Below the pieces are notes generated by a model. That model worked only from the letters and a program-made list of their open reading frames with translations, ran no database searches and was not told the origin of the DNA. Made by a program: the position numbers and the translations under genes. 64,000 bases of DNA, taken from Flagellimonas zhangzhouensis. GTDB lineage: Bacteria > Bacteroidota > Bacteroidia > Flavobacteriales > Flavobacteriaceae. Below are positions 34,924-44,598 of this stretch, piece after piece (positions within the stretch are counted from its first letter, which is position 1; every line of letters begins with the position of its first letter). Where the stretch lies: positions 434,001 to 498,000 of the forward strand of contig NZ_FNKI01000001.1 in assembly GCF_900102925.1 (NCBI RefSeq). Reading direction: 5' to 3'.

Positions 34924-37900
34924 ATGTTCCAAAAATTTATAGATCGTCCTGTACTTTCCACAGTAATATCCGTAATCATCGTGATTTTGGGTGTGCTGGG
35001 ATTAAGTACTTTGCCCGTAGAACAATATCCTGAGATTGCTCCTCCTACGGTTCAGGTGACGGCAAACTATACAGGTGCCAATGCCGAGACCGTACTTAAA
35101 AGTGTGGTGATTCCACTGGAAGAACAAATCAACGGTGTGGAGGGCATGACTTACATGACCTCATCTGCCAGTAACGATGGTGCTGCGAATATCAGCGTGT
35201 TTTTTGAATTGGGTGTTGACCCAGATATCGCGGCGGTAAACGTACAAAACCGTGTGGCCAGGGCAAACAGTCTTTTGCCTCAAGAAGTAATCAATACAGG
35301 GGTAACTACGCAGAAAGCACAGAACAGTGCCTTGTTGTTCTTCTCCATTTATTCGGAAAATGAAGATTACGATGCCACGTTTGTAGAAAACTATGCCAAA
35401 ATTAACCTTGTACCCCAATTACAGCGTATAAAAGGGGTTGGTAACGTAAACGTTTTTGGTGCCAAGGATTATTCCATGCGTATCTGGATCTCCCCAGATA
35501 AAATGGCTGCCTATAATTTGGTGCCAGCCGATATCCAGGCTGCCTTACGTGAGCAAAACACGGAAGCTGCAACGGGTAAAATTGGAGAAAACGCAGATGG
35601 TATTTTCGAATACGTAATTAAATATAAAGGTCGTCTTTCGGAAGTTGCCGAATACGAAGACATCATTCTTAGAACAACAGATGATGGTGGTTTTCTTCGT
35701 TTGAAAGATGTCGCCGACATTGAATTGGGAGCACAGAGTTATATCAGGAAAAACTCAGGGATGGGGAAACCTGGTGTGGCCGTTGGGGTATATCAAACCT
35801 CAGGATCCAACTCCAAAGAGATCATCGACCAAATTGAAACCATTTTGGAAGATTCGAGAGCTGATTTTCCTAAAGGTTTTGATTATGTGATTCCGTTCAA
35901 CTCCAAAGATTTCTTGGATGCCTCCATTGATCACGTGGTGCAAACTTTGATCGAAGCCTTTATTTTGGTATTTATAGTGGTGTTCCTGTTCTTGCAAGAT
36001 TTCAGGTCTACTTTGATTCCTGCCATTGCGGTACCTGTGGCCATTGTTGGTACGTTTTTCTTCCTGCAACTCTTCGGATATTCCATAAACATGTTAACGC
36101 TTTTCGCCATGATCTTGGCGATTGGTATTGTGGTGGATGATGCGATTGTGGTTGTGGAGGCGGTGCACGCCAAATTGGAAGAAGGAGCAGATTCAGCAAA
36201 AACCGCTACCAAAAACGCGATGAGCGAAATCTCTGGAGCCATTATCTCCATTACGTTGGTAATGTCCGCGGTATTTATCCCTGTATCCTTTATACAAGGT
36301 TCTTCGGGTGTATTTTACCAGCAATTTGGTATTACATTGGCAGTTGCCATTTTAATTTCGGCGGTAAACGCTTTAACACTGAGTCCTGCTTTGGCAGCAC
36401 TTTTCTTAAAGCCACACGACCATGAAAAAGGCAAAAAAACCAATCTGTTAGCTCGCTTCTTTAAAGCCTTCAATGTTGGCTTTACGGCCATGACCAATAA
36501 ATACACCAATACCGTTGGTAATTTGGTGAAAAGAAAATGGATTACGCTATTTCTTCTTTTGGCCTTTGGTGCCTTGGCAGCATACTTGTTCAAATCTACA
36601 CCAACAGGGTTTATTCCCGATGAAGACCGTGGAATGATCTTTGCCAACGTGAGCATGCCTCCAGGAACAACCATCGAAAAAACGGAAGAGACCATCATGA
36701 AACTGGATTCCATTTATGAATCCATGGACATCATCGATGTTAGGATGAGCGTAGCTGGTTTTAGTATTCTTAACCGAGTAAGTGCAGGTTCCTATGCTTT
36801 CTCCATTATGAAATTGAAAGACTGGAGCGAAAGGGATGCGGATTCCTTATCGGTAAATGCCACTATGCAGAAATTGTACGCTACAACTGCTGGGTTCAAC
36901 GATGCACAGATCATTTACTTTACACCTCCAAGTATCCAAGGTTTTGGTACCAGCTCAGGTTTTGAAGTCCAGTTACAAAGTAAAACAGGTGAAGACTGGA
37001 ACTCTATCAACGACATTAAAAATCAGTTTTTGGGAGCGCTAAATGCCCGACCTGAAATTCAATATGCCATTTCACAGTTCGACCCAGGTTTTCCACAATA
37101 CAACTTGGACATTGATATGGAGAAAGTAAAAATGGCAGGTTTGTCGGCTACCGACATTTTTAATGCGCTTCAAGGTTATTATGGTGGTATTTATGCAACC
37201 GATTTTAACAAGTTTGGTAAGCAATATCGTGTAATGATCCAGGCCAAACCTGAAGATCGTGCCAATGAAAAATCCTTGAACCACATTTTTGTGCGAAATG
37301 CAGATGGTGAGTCCGTTGCAGTTAGTCAGTTTGTGGATTTAGAGCGAATTTACGGTCCAGAAGTTGTGTCTCGTTTCAACCTTTTGAGTTCTGTAAGCAT
37401 TACTGGGGTTCCAAATGCAGGCTATTCTACAGGGGATGCCATTACGGCCATCGAGGAAGTGGCGGCCCAAGTACTTCCTAATTCCTATACCTACGATTAT
37501 TCAGGATTAACAAGGGAGGAAAGTAACTCAGGTGCGCAAACCATTATCATCTTTATTTTGAGTTTGGTCTTTGTGTATTTCTTGTTGAGTGCACAGTACG
37601 AAAGTTACATTTTGCCGCTTGCCATTTTGTTGTCATTGCCATTTGGTATTGCAGGAGCAATTTTGTTTATCAACTTCGCAGGTTTGGAAAACAACATTTA
37701 TTTCCAGATTGCCTTGATCATGTTGATCGGTCTTTTGGCCAAGAACGCCATTTTGATCGTAGAGTTTGCCTTGCAAAGACGTAAGGCAGGATTATCCCTT
37801 TTCGATGCCGCTGCATATGGGGCGCGAGCAAGGCTACGTCCTATTTTGATGACCTCTTTTGCATTCATTTTTGGTCTTTTACCATTGGCACTTTCTTCTG

Positions 37901-38070
37901 GAATCGGTGCTATTGGTAACCGTTCCATCGGTGTAAGTGCCGTTGGGGGTATGCTTGTAGGAACCATTGTAGGGGTCTTCATAATCCCTGTTCTTTTTGT
38001 GGTCTTCCAAGCACTTCAAGAAAAGATAACAGGCAAGCCAGAAGAAATTCAACACGCAAACAATGCTTAA
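34924..38070 (+). CDS. RND efflux pump, inner-membrane transporter (AcrB/HAE1 type)
   Basis: 1048 residues, standard for the HAE1 family of proton-driven drug exporters. The beginning FIDRPVLSTVISVIIVILGVLGL and LPVEQYPEIAPP are typical. Proton-relay residues are in GIVVDDAIVVVEAVHA (two Asp) and GLLAKNAILIVEFA (Lys). The periplasmic porter loops contain GFGTSSGFEVQLQSKTG. Substrates are presumably hydrophobic or amphiphilic toxic compounds, as for the family. Confidence 0.96.
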   Translation: MFQKFIDRPVLSTVISVIIVILGVLGLSTLPVEQYPEIAPPTVQVTANYTGANAETVLKSVVIPLEEQINGVEGMTYMTSSASNDGAANISVFFELGVDPDIAAVNVQNRVARANSLLPQEVINTGVTTQKAQNSALLFFSIYSENEDYDATFVENYAKINLVPQLQRIKGVGNVNVFGAKDYSMRIWISPDKMAAYNLVPADIQAALREQNTEAATGKIGENADGIFEYVIKYKGRLSEVAEYEDIILRTTDDGGFLRLKDVADIELGAQSYIRKNSGMGKPGVAVGVYQTSGSNSKEIIDQIETILEDSRADFPKGFDYVIPFNSKDFLDASIDHVVQTLIEAFILVFIVVFLFLQDFRSTLIPAIAVPVAIVGTFFFLQLFGYSINMLTLFAMILAIGIVVDDAIVVVEAVHAKLEEGADSAKTATKNAMSEISGAIISITLVMSAVFIPVSFIQGSSGVFYQQFGITLAVAILISAVNALTLSPALAALFLKPHDHEKGKKTNLLARFFKAFNVGFTAMTNKYTNTVGNLVKRKWITLFLLLAFGALAAYLFKSTPTGFIPDEDRGMIFANVSMPPGTTIEKTEETIMKLDSIYESMDIIDVRMSVAGFSILNRVSAGSYAFSIMKLKDWSERDADSLSVNATMQKLYATTAGFNDAQIIYFTPPSIQGFGTSSGFEVQLQSKTGEDWNSINDIKNQFLGALNARPEIQYAISQFDPGFPQYNLDIDMEKVKMAGLSATDIFNALQGYYGGIYATDFNKFGKQYRVMIQAKPEDRANEKSLNHIFVRNADGESVAVSQFVDLERIYGPEVVSRFNLLSSVSITGVPNAGYSTGDAITAIEEVAAQVLPNSYTYDYSGLTREESNSGAQTIIIFILSLVFVYFLLSAQYESYILPLAILLSLPFGIAGAILFINFAGLENNIYFQIALIMLIGLLAKNAILIVEFALQRRKAGLSLFDAAAYGARARLRPILMTSFAFIFGLLPLALSSGIGAIGNRSIGVSAVGGMLVGTIVGVFIIPVLFVVFQALQEKITGKPEEIQHANNA

Positions 38071-38101
38071 TTATTCTTTGATCAAACAAAGTATATCAAC
38101 C

Positions 38102-39502
38102 ATGAAAATAAAATCCACATATAAACTGCTCTTGGTTCTTACGGCACCACTTTTAATGCAATCGTGTTTTGTGGCCAAAGACTACTCAAGACCAGAATTA
38201 GAGACCGAGAATCTCTACCGAACCGATAATTTGCCACAGGACAGTGTTTCTATGGCAGATATTTCTTGGAGAGATCTTTTTAACGATGACCAATTGAAGC
38301 AATACATTGATACGGCCTTGGTGAACAACCTGGATGTCCGCATCGCGCTTCAAAACGTATTGGCAGCTGAAGCCTATGTAAAACAGGGTAAGGCAGGATA
38401 CTATCCAACGCTTTCTGGAACGGCAAGTTTTACTAGAACAAAAAACTCACAGAACAGTCAGTTCGGTAGTTTTTTCACCAGTGCATTGGAACAATACGAA
38501 CTATCGGGTGCCCTTTCATGGGAAGCCGATGTTTGGGGCAAGATCAGAAGTAACAAAAGAGCTTTTGGAGCTTCCTATTTACAAAGTGTATCGGCCCACC
38601 AAGCGGTAAAAACTAATTTGATTGCGGGTATCGCAGGCACTTACTATCAATTAATGGCTTTGGACAAACAGTTGGAAGTTTCCAAACAAACCTTGGAATC
38701 CAGAAAGCGTAGTTTGGAGACCACCATTGCTTTAAAAGAAGCAGGTCAGGTAACCGAAGTTGCCGTAAAACAAACCGAAGCACAAGTACATACCACAGAG
38801 ATTATTGTTATCGACCTTGAAAACAACATCAAATTGTTGGAAAATGCCTTTAGTATTCTTTTGGGTGAAGCTCCCCATAACATTGAACGTGGCTCTTTGG
38901 ACAATCAATCCATCGACACTGAATTGAGTACTGGAGTTCCCTATTTAATATTGGCAAACAGACCTGATGTAATGCAGGCTGAATATGGGCTTATCAATGC
39001 TTTCGAATTGACCAATGTGGCCAAAAGCAGCATGTACCCTTCCTTAACCTTATCCGCGAACGGAGGATTTCAAAGTTTGGAGTTTGAAAATTGGTTGGAT
39101 GCGAGTTCCCTATTTTCCACTTTAGTGGGGGGGTTGACCCAGCCTATTTTTAATGGAAGACAATTGCGTACCCAAATGGAGGTAGCTAAGGCACAACAAG
39201 AGCAGGCTTTGCTTGGTTATAAACAAGCCTTGTTAACCGCTGGAAGAGAAGTGAGCGATGCCTTGTACACTTATGATGCAGAAACCCAAAAAATGGAAGC
39301 CAGGGCCAAAGAACTTGAAGCCTATGCAACCGCTGAGGATTATTCCGAAGAATTGTTGAACAATGGTTTGGCCAACTACTTGGAAGTTCTGACTGCAAGA
39401 CAAAACGCTTTGAATTCCGAGCTTAATTACGTGGATTCACAATACGCACAACTAAATGCCATTGTAGAGCTGTATAGAGCTCTTGGTGGTGGCTGGAAGT
39501 AA
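38102..39502 (+). CDS. RND efflux outer-membrane channel (TolC/OprM type), lipoprotein
   Basis: 466 residues from the ATG at 38102, giving a lipoprotein signal (lipobox MQSC); a longer frame starting within the RND gene is rejected. Two TolC-type repeats are visible as long helices (residues about 70-250 and 280-460) with the motifs SWRDLFNDDQLKQYIDTAL, ANRPDVMQAEYGLINAFELT and LSNTYVESQ-like segments at the end (NALNSELNYVDSQYAQLNAIVELYRALGGGW). Completes the tripartite pump. Confidence 0.94.
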   Translation: MKIKSTYKLLLVLTAPLLMQSCFVAKDYSRPELETENLYRTDNLPQDSVSMADISWRDLFNDDQLKQYIDTALVNNLDVRIALQNVLAAEAYVKQGKAGYYPTLSGTASFTRTKNSQNSQFGSFFTSALEQYELSGALSWEADVWGKIRSNKRAFGASYLQSVSAHQAVKTNLIAGIAGTYYQLMALDKQLEVSKQTLESRKRSLETTIALKEAGQVTEVAVKQTEAQVHTTEIIVIDLENNIKLLENAFSILLGEAPHNIERGSLDNQSIDTELSTGVPYLILANRPDVMQAEYGLINAFELTNVAKSSMYPSLTLSANGGFQSLEFENWLDASSLFSTLVGGLTQPIFNGRQLRTQMEVAKAQQEQALLGYKQALLTAGREVSDALYTYDAETQKMEARAKELEAYATAEDYSEELLNNGLANYLEVLTARQNALNSELNYVDSQYAQLNAIVELYRALGGGWK

Positions 39503-39505
39503 AAC

Positions 39506-40111
39506 ATGATCGAGGGAAAAAACGACATATTAGCCTACGCCATAGAGAACTTTACGAAATTCGGCAGTAAACGCTTCTCTATGGACGATTTGGCTAAGCA
39601 TTTGGGCATTTCCAAAAAAACCCTCTACAAATATTTTAGCAGTAAAGAGGCATTGGTTCAGGAAAGTTTGACCTACTATTTTGGAAAAATTCTTTCCAAC
39701 ATAGACCAATACATGCTCGAAAACCCCAATAATGGGCAGCCCCTCAATACTGTGATCTATATATATAAACAAGGGTTGATGACCTTTCAAGAACTCAACC
39801 CTTCCTTTCTTCATGGGCTCAATAAATACTATCCCAATGCCTATGAGTTTTATTCCAAAATAAAGTCCAATATCGTTTGGGATATTGTAAATCCGCTCTT
39901 GAAAAAAGCAAAAGAACTGGGTCAGATTCGAAAAAATGTGAACATTGATCTGGTCTGCTCGCTTTTCTTAGCCCGAATGGAAGAAACCGTCTACTCCAAA
40001 GACAATTTATTTCAAGAATACAGCATTCACGAGTTGCTAGATCATATCATTATCAATAACCTACGTGGTATCCTAACTTTGGAATATCTGCAGACCAACC
40101 CTCTTGATTGA
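39506..40111 (+). CDS. TetR/AcrR-family regulator closing the efflux operon
   Basis: 201 residues. The N-terminal HTH is ENFTKFGSKRFSMDDLAKHL, then GISKKTLYKYFSSKEALVQES. The C-terminal ligand-binding helices follow. It starts 3 bp after the channel gene, so it is in the same transcription unit as the pump. This gives the operon two regulators of different families, at its first and last positions. Confidence 0.92.
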   Translation: MIEGKNDILAYAIENFTKFGSKRFSMDDLAKHLGISKKTLYKYFSSKEALVQESLTYYFGKILSNIDQYMLENPNNGQPLNTVIYIYKQGLMTFQELNPSFLHGLNKYYPNAYEFYSKIKSNIVWDIVNPLLKKAKELGQIRKNVNIDLVCSLFLARMEETVYSKDNLFQEYSIHELLDHIIINNLRGILTLEYLQTNPLD

Positions 40112-40253
40112 AGAATTTGACTGTTAATTTTTCAATAAATCACTCCTTATTTTAATAAATTCCTCTATAAGACACTGATTTTTATGTTTTTAGTATTGGA
40201 TTATGTTAAATGATCGACTAATTTTAGAAACTTGCTAAAAACTAAATACTCAA

Positions 40254-41447
40254 ATGGGAACTACAAACATCAACAGAAGAGATTGGATCAGAAAAAGTGT
40301 GCTCACCGCAGGTGGTGCAATGGCCTTACCATATATTGGTTTAGCTGAAACTCCTAGGGTACCATTATTATTGGATACCGAAGGAAATGCAGTGTACAGT
40401 CCATTTTTTAAAGAATATTTACCTAAAAATCCAGCGGTGCTTCCTGAGTTGTCCGCTAAGTTGAATGCCAATGAAAACCCTTACGGTCCATCTCCAATGG
40501 CCGTGGAAGCTTTCAAAAACTCTGCAACAGGTGGTAACCGCTACGCTTGGAAAGAATTGTTCCAACTGGTAGAAAAAATCGCTACCTATGAAGGTGTTGA
40601 AAGTAAAAATATTATGATGGGTCCTGGGTCTTCCGACCTTTTGGAAAAAACTGCCATGGTATTCTTTATGAACGGTGGTAATGTTGTTTCTGCTGACCCA
40701 GCTTATATGTCTTTAATTAGGGTTGCCGAATCAGTAGGAGCTACATGGAAGCCTGTTCCATTAAAAGATGATTGGTCGCATGACCTAAAAGCTATGGAAG
40801 AAGCCATAGATGACGATACCAAATTGGTTTACATCTGTAACCCAAACAACCCTACAGGTACCATGACCGATGCAACAGAACTATTGGATTTCTGTTCAAG
40901 AGTATCCGAAAAAGTTCCTGTATTTGTGGATGAAGCTTATTTATGGTTCTTGGAAGAAGAAGATCAAAAAAGTATGGTCGACTTGGTAAAAGAAGGTAAG
41001 GATGTGATCATTGCACGTACCTATTCCAAAATTCACGGTATGGCTGGTCTTCGTGTAGGTTATGTAGTTGCATTGGAAGAAACTTTGGGTCGTATTCAAA
41101 AAATAACCAGAGGTGGTATGGGTATTACCTTGCCATCTGTATACGCTGCCATGGCTGCCATGGATGATGCTGCCTTCATTGAAAAATCCAGAACCCTAAA
41201 TGCAGAATGTAGGGAATACGTGTACAAAAGCCTAGATAAAATGGGCATTGAGTACGTACCGTCCTATACAAGTTTCCTTATTTTCCCTATCGAAATGCAA
41301 GGAAACGATTTCTTGGAAAAAATGACAGAATTGAAAGTTGGTGTAAGAGCATTCCAGTTTATGGGTAAAAATTGGTGCCGTGTTAGTATGGGTACCATGG
41401 ATGAAATGAAAATGTTCACCGCCGCTCTCAGCAAAGTATTGGTGTAG
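40254..41447 (+). CDS. PLP-dependent class I/II aminotransferase with a Tat-like leader
   Basis: 397 residues. The N-terminus NRRDWIRKSVLTAGGAMALPYIGLA has twin Arg, an aromatic, and a hydrophobic stretch, a Tat signal-like sequence. The enzyme then resembles histidinol-phosphate aminotransferases: LNANENPYGPSPMA, the GPGSSDLLEKTAMVF segment, NPNNPTGTM, FVDEAYLWF and the Schiff-base Lys in YSKIHGMAGLRVGY (about residue 259). If the leader works, the enzyme would be exported folded with PLP. The gene overlaps the next gene by one base and heads the amino-acid-related set with the permease and the M20 hydrolase. Confidence 0.88.
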   Translation: MGTTNINRRDWIRKSVLTAGGAMALPYIGLAETPRVPLLLDTEGNAVYSPFFKEYLPKNPAVLPELSAKLNANENPYGPSPMAVEAFKNSATGGNRYAWKELFQLVEKIATYEGVESKNIMMGPGSSDLLEKTAMVFFMNGGNVVSADPAYMSLIRVAESVGATWKPVPLKDDWSHDLKAMEEAIDDDTKLVYICNPNNPTGTMTDATELLDFCSRVSEKVPVFVDEAYLWFLEEEDQKSMVDLVKEGKDVIIARTYSKIHGMAGLRVGYVVALEETLGRIQKITRGGMGITLPSVYAAMAAMDDAAFIEKSRTLNAECREYVYKSLDKMGIEYVPSYTSFLIFPIEMQGNDFLEKMTELKVGVRAFQFMGKNWCRVSMGTMDEMKMFTAALSKVLV

Positions 41448-42586
41448 TGGATATTGGATTTCAAAAAACTATTGTATTTCTCTTTTTCATCTTCATTGGA
41501 ATCTTACTTAAAGTAAAATTTAAGTCCAAAGAAGAAATCACAGGAATCAAAAAAATAATACTCAACCTTGCCCTTCCTGCAACCATTTTTATTGCGTTGC
41601 TGGGGGTCAAGGTCGAGTTGCATTTATTAATATTGCCTCTTTTAGCCCTTGGGCTTAACCTATTATTGTTCTTTTTAATGCCCTTGGTAATGCCCCTAAT
41701 GGGTGTGGCCAAAGGAACTCCAGAGTTCCGTACGGCAAGGATGTTGATTCCTTCCCTTGCACCAGGACTCTCCTCTTTCCCATTTATTTTGGAATTTTTA
41801 GGAGACGATTATTTGGCCATGGCTGCCATGTCCGACTTAGGAAACAAGGTATTTGTACTGTTCTTTTTGTACTTGGTTGCAATGAACTGGCATTATAGTC
41901 TCCAAACTTCCGATGGAAAAAAGAACGGAACCAAATTGAAACCATTGGTAAAGGCTATGGTTTCCGAACCTGTAAACGTATTTATAGGAGTGGCCTTGCT
42001 TTTATTAGCATTTGGTTTCCACATGGATTCTCTTCCCTTCTTTTTAAGTGAAACTTTGGAAAAATTAAGCTTGATCATGACACCTTTGGTCCTATTGTTT
42101 ATTGGATTGGCGGTTAAAATCAAAAAGAAGCAGTTTTTCCAAATCTTTTCACTTTTAAGTATAAGAGCAGGATTGGTTCTACTGTTGTCGGGCATTTTTG
42201 TGGCTGCAACAGGCATTGATGCAAGAAACGACATTTTGTTGACCATTGCCTTTGGATTGAGTGCTTGTAGTTTTTGGCCTTATGCCCACATTGCTACTGT
42301 GGATAGCATGGAAATGGACAAAAAACCGAAGAACAAAACATTTAGTAGTGATTTTGGTGTTGCAATTTTGGCACTATCATTCCCATTGTCCACTATGTTG
42401 ATTTTGGCTACCCTAAATAGCGGTTCCTTCTTTGTAAACCCATTCAATATATTTATGGTTGCATTTGCACTATTAGGCATTGGGGTGGTTATTCCTTTGG
42501 TAAGTGGTGTAAAGAAAAAAAAATGGTCGGAACAACGCATCATCGACCATGAATTGAAATCAGCGGCAACAGAAAAAGCAGCCTAA
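41447..42586 (+). CDS. multi-pass membrane permease (AEC-like transporter)
   Basis: 379 residues from a GTG (the aminotransferase stop overlaps by one base), with ten hydrophobic helices. The first segment IVFLFFIFIGILLKVKF is followed by a repeated pattern IILNLALPATIFIALLGVKV, which recalls the auxin efflux carrier (AEC) family, as do GLAVKIKKKQFFQ and the later helices. The substrate is not determined; the position next to an aminotransferase and a carbamoylase-like hydrolase suggests an amino acid or related organic anion. Confidence 0.75.
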   Translation: MDIGFQKTIVFLFFIFIGILLKVKFKSKEEITGIKKIILNLALPATIFIALLGVKVELHLLILPLLALGLNLLLFFLMPLVMPLMGVAKGTPEFRTARMLIPSLAPGLSSFPFILEFLGDDYLAMAAMSDLGNKVFVLFFLYLVAMNWHYSLQTSDGKKNGTKLKPLVKAMVSEPVNVFIGVALLLLAFGFHMDSLPFFLSETLEKLSLIMTPLVLLFIGLAVKIKKKQFFQIFSLLSIRAGLVLLLSGIFVAATGIDARNDILLTIAFGLSACSFWPYAHIATVDSMEMDKKPKNKTFSSDFGVAILALSFPLSTMLILATLNSGSFFVNPFNIFMVAFALLGIGVVIPLVSGVKKKKWSEQRIIDHELKSAATEKAA

Positions 42587-42637
42587 ACCTTTCTAAAAGT
42601 TATTTCTAAACCCTATCTTTCATAAAACTAGGTGATT

Positions 42638-43933
42638 ATGAAACAACTCCTTTTTTCAGCACTATTTCTATTTTGCTTTGGTGAATTATTGGCTCAAAAA
42701 GATGCATTGACGGTCAACCAAGACCGACTGGAACAACGCATTTTTGATTTGGCCAAGTTTGGCCTGCAATCCAATGGAGAAACCGAACGTGTTGCTTTTA
42801 GTGATGCAGATATAGAAGCTCGAAACTGGGTAGTTAAAACCCTAAAGGGTTTTGGGATGACTGTAGAAATTGATCCAGCTGGAAACATCATAGGCACAAA
42901 ATCAGGAAAAAATGCCAGCAAAAAACCCATTGCTTTTGGTTCACATATAGATCGAGTTCCCCATGGCGGTAATTACGATGGGTGTGTGGGTTCTATGGCC
43001 GCACTTGAGGTTATTGAAACTTTAAACGAAAACGAACTAGTAACGGAACATCCCTTACAAGTACTAATTTTTCCGAATGAAGAAGGAGGGGTTATGGGTA
43101 GTAGGGCCATGGCAGGGAATTTGACCCAAGCAGCTCTTTCTGTGGTGAATTCCACTGGATATTCTATGGGTGAGGGCATTATGCGTATTGGTGGAGACAC
43201 CACTAAACTTGACCAAGCCAAACAAGAAAAAGGAAGCTTGGCCGCCTTTTTGGAACTGCATATTGAACAAGGTGGGACTTTGGAAAAGGAAAACTTGGAC
43301 ATTGGTGTAGTTGAGGGGATTGTAGGTTTAAAATGGTGGGATGTTGAATTCACTGGCTTCGCCAACCATGCAGGAACCACCCCTATGAATGCTAGACAGG
43401 ATGCACTGTTGGCGGCCGCTAAATTTATAGTAGCGGTAAACGATGTCACCAATAGTTTTGAAGGCAGCCAAGTAGGAACGGTTGGACGTATTAAAGCCGA
43501 GCCAGGAGCTCCCAACGTGATTCCTGGAAAGGTCACCGCAAGTTTAGAGATTAGAGATTTATCTTCTGAAGTGATTGCGAAAGTCTACAATGCCATAAAA
43601 ACCAAGACCGAAGAAATTGCAAAAGCATCCAACGTATCCGTAGAATTTAAGCCTTTAGACACGACTTCCGACCCTGCGTTGACCACTCCGATGATTCAGG
43701 ATGAGATAGCGGCTTCAGCAAAAGATTTAGGACTTTCCTTCAAAAAAATGCCCAGTGGCGCGGGACACGATTCGCAAGATATTTCCCGATTTGCTCCTGC
43801 GGGGATGATTTTTGTTCCCAGTAAAGGAGGTATCAGTCATTCACCACAAGAATTTACCTCAGCCGAAGACATGGCCAATGGTGCCAATGTACTTTTAAAA
43901 ACGATTTTGGCTTTGGATAAGAAGTTGGATTAA
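42638..43933 (+). CDS. secreted M20-family amidohydrolase (hydantoinase/carbamoylase type)
   Basis: 431 residues from the ATG at 42638; a GTG six bases upstream is also in frame. A signal peptide ends at LLAQ. Zinc-site motifs: FGSHIDRVPHGGNYDGCVG, FPNEEGGVMGSRAMAG and LHIEQGGTLE, with the dimerisation domain around FANHAGTTPMNARQD and the late metal/substrate motifs SGAGHDSQDI and ISHSPQEFTS. This is the N-carbamoyl-amino acid amidase / allantoate amidohydrolase branch. It would release amino acids or ureido acids outside the cytoplasm, in keeping with the preceding genes. Its last bases share an 18-mer with the gpsA relic at 4914-4931. Confidence 0.9.
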   Translation: MKQLLFSALFLFCFGELLAQKDALTVNQDRLEQRIFDLAKFGLQSNGETERVAFSDADIEARNWVVKTLKGFGMTVEIDPAGNIIGTKSGKNASKKPIAFGSHIDRVPHGGNYDGCVGSMAALEVIETLNENELVTEHPLQVLIFPNEEGGVMGSRAMAGNLTQAALSVVNSTGYSMGEGIMRIGGDTTKLDQAKQEKGSLAAFLELHIEQGGTLEKENLDIGVVEGIVGLKWWDVEFTGFANHAGTTPMNARQDALLAAAKFIVAVNDVTNSFEGSQVGTVGRIKAEPGAPNVIPGKVTASLEIRDLSSEVIAKVYNAIKTKTEEIAKASNVSVEFKPLDTTSDPALTTPMIQDEIAASAKDLGLSFKKMPSGAGHDSQDISRFAPAGMIFVPSKGGISHSPQEFTSAEDMANGANVLLKTILALDKKLD

Positions 43934-44598
43934 GCAAATCCTTTCTCCTCGGATATAATTTGATACCCAGCATTCGCCAATAGACCGATACTCAACCAAT
44001 AGGTCGATAAAATCAAGGCACTGGCATAGTCAAATGGCATTTTAAACTTGGACACTGCAATCATACTGTCCGAAAACATGAAAAACAATACCGCCATGGC
44101 AATCCACAAAAAAGGCTTGCTTTTATTACGAACATACAATCCGATACCCTGCCAGGCCATTACGCAAATCACAAGAATATAGCACGATACAGGAACCAAT
44201 AAATCCCCTAAATCGGGTTTTAGCCATAAAAAGAGACTTCCACCAATGACCATCAAACAGAAAAACGAAATCCAATGGGCGTAGAACCCTTTTAATTGGA
44301 TAAACGCTGCAATAAAAAGAAGATGCCCCAATAAAAATGAGGCCAGTCCAAAGACAAAATAAGATTTGAACAGCAATAAAGTATCGCCGATCAAACACAA
44401 AGCAAGTGCGACAATCATCAAGGTTTTGAATTTGGGAACGGAAGTTCTCCCTGAAGAAAACAGCAATACAATTGCTAAAAACGTAGTAAATGGTTTAAAA
44501 AACACATACCCTTCCCTAATGTTCAGGTACTCCAAAACAATACTGGTTAGCGCAGAAACAATAAAAAGTACATTGATGACCAGCCTGCTGTTTACCAT
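43930..44598 (-). CDS. YhhN-family membrane protein (lysoplasmalogenase type)
   Basis: 222 residues with about eight membrane helices. The motif LCLIGDTLLLF (Asp) and MFSDSMIAVSKF (Asp) are the family's conserved acidic motifs. Some YhhN members hydrolyse lysoplasmalogens; the role in bacteria is not settled. It is translated with its start 7 bp inside the CYTH gene, so the two form an operon. It overlaps the M20 gene end by 4 bp. Confidence 0.88.
   Translation of the reverse strand: MVNSRLVINVLFIVSALTSIVLEYLNIREGYVFFKPFTTFLAIVLLFSSGRTSVPKFKTLMIVALALCLIGDTLLLFKSYFVFGLASFLLGHLLFIAAFIQLKGFYAHWISFFCLMVIGGSLFLWLKPDLGDLLVPVSCYILVICVMAWQGIGLYVRNKSKPFLWIAMAVLFFMFSDSMIAVSKFKMPFDYASALILSTYWLSIGLLANAGYQIISEEKGFA

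Noticed and set aside
35800..36713. Several antisense open frames within the RND transporter gene
   Set aside because: They lie entirely inside a well-supported conserved gene; codon bias on the other strand explains them.
43918..43935. Exact 18-base match TAAGAAGTTGGATTAAGC between the end of the M20 gene and the gpsA relic (4914-4931)
   Set aside because: Both places encode K-K-L-D and a stop, a common C-terminus, with no similarity beyond. The match is probably a codon-level coincidence and not a third repeat copy.
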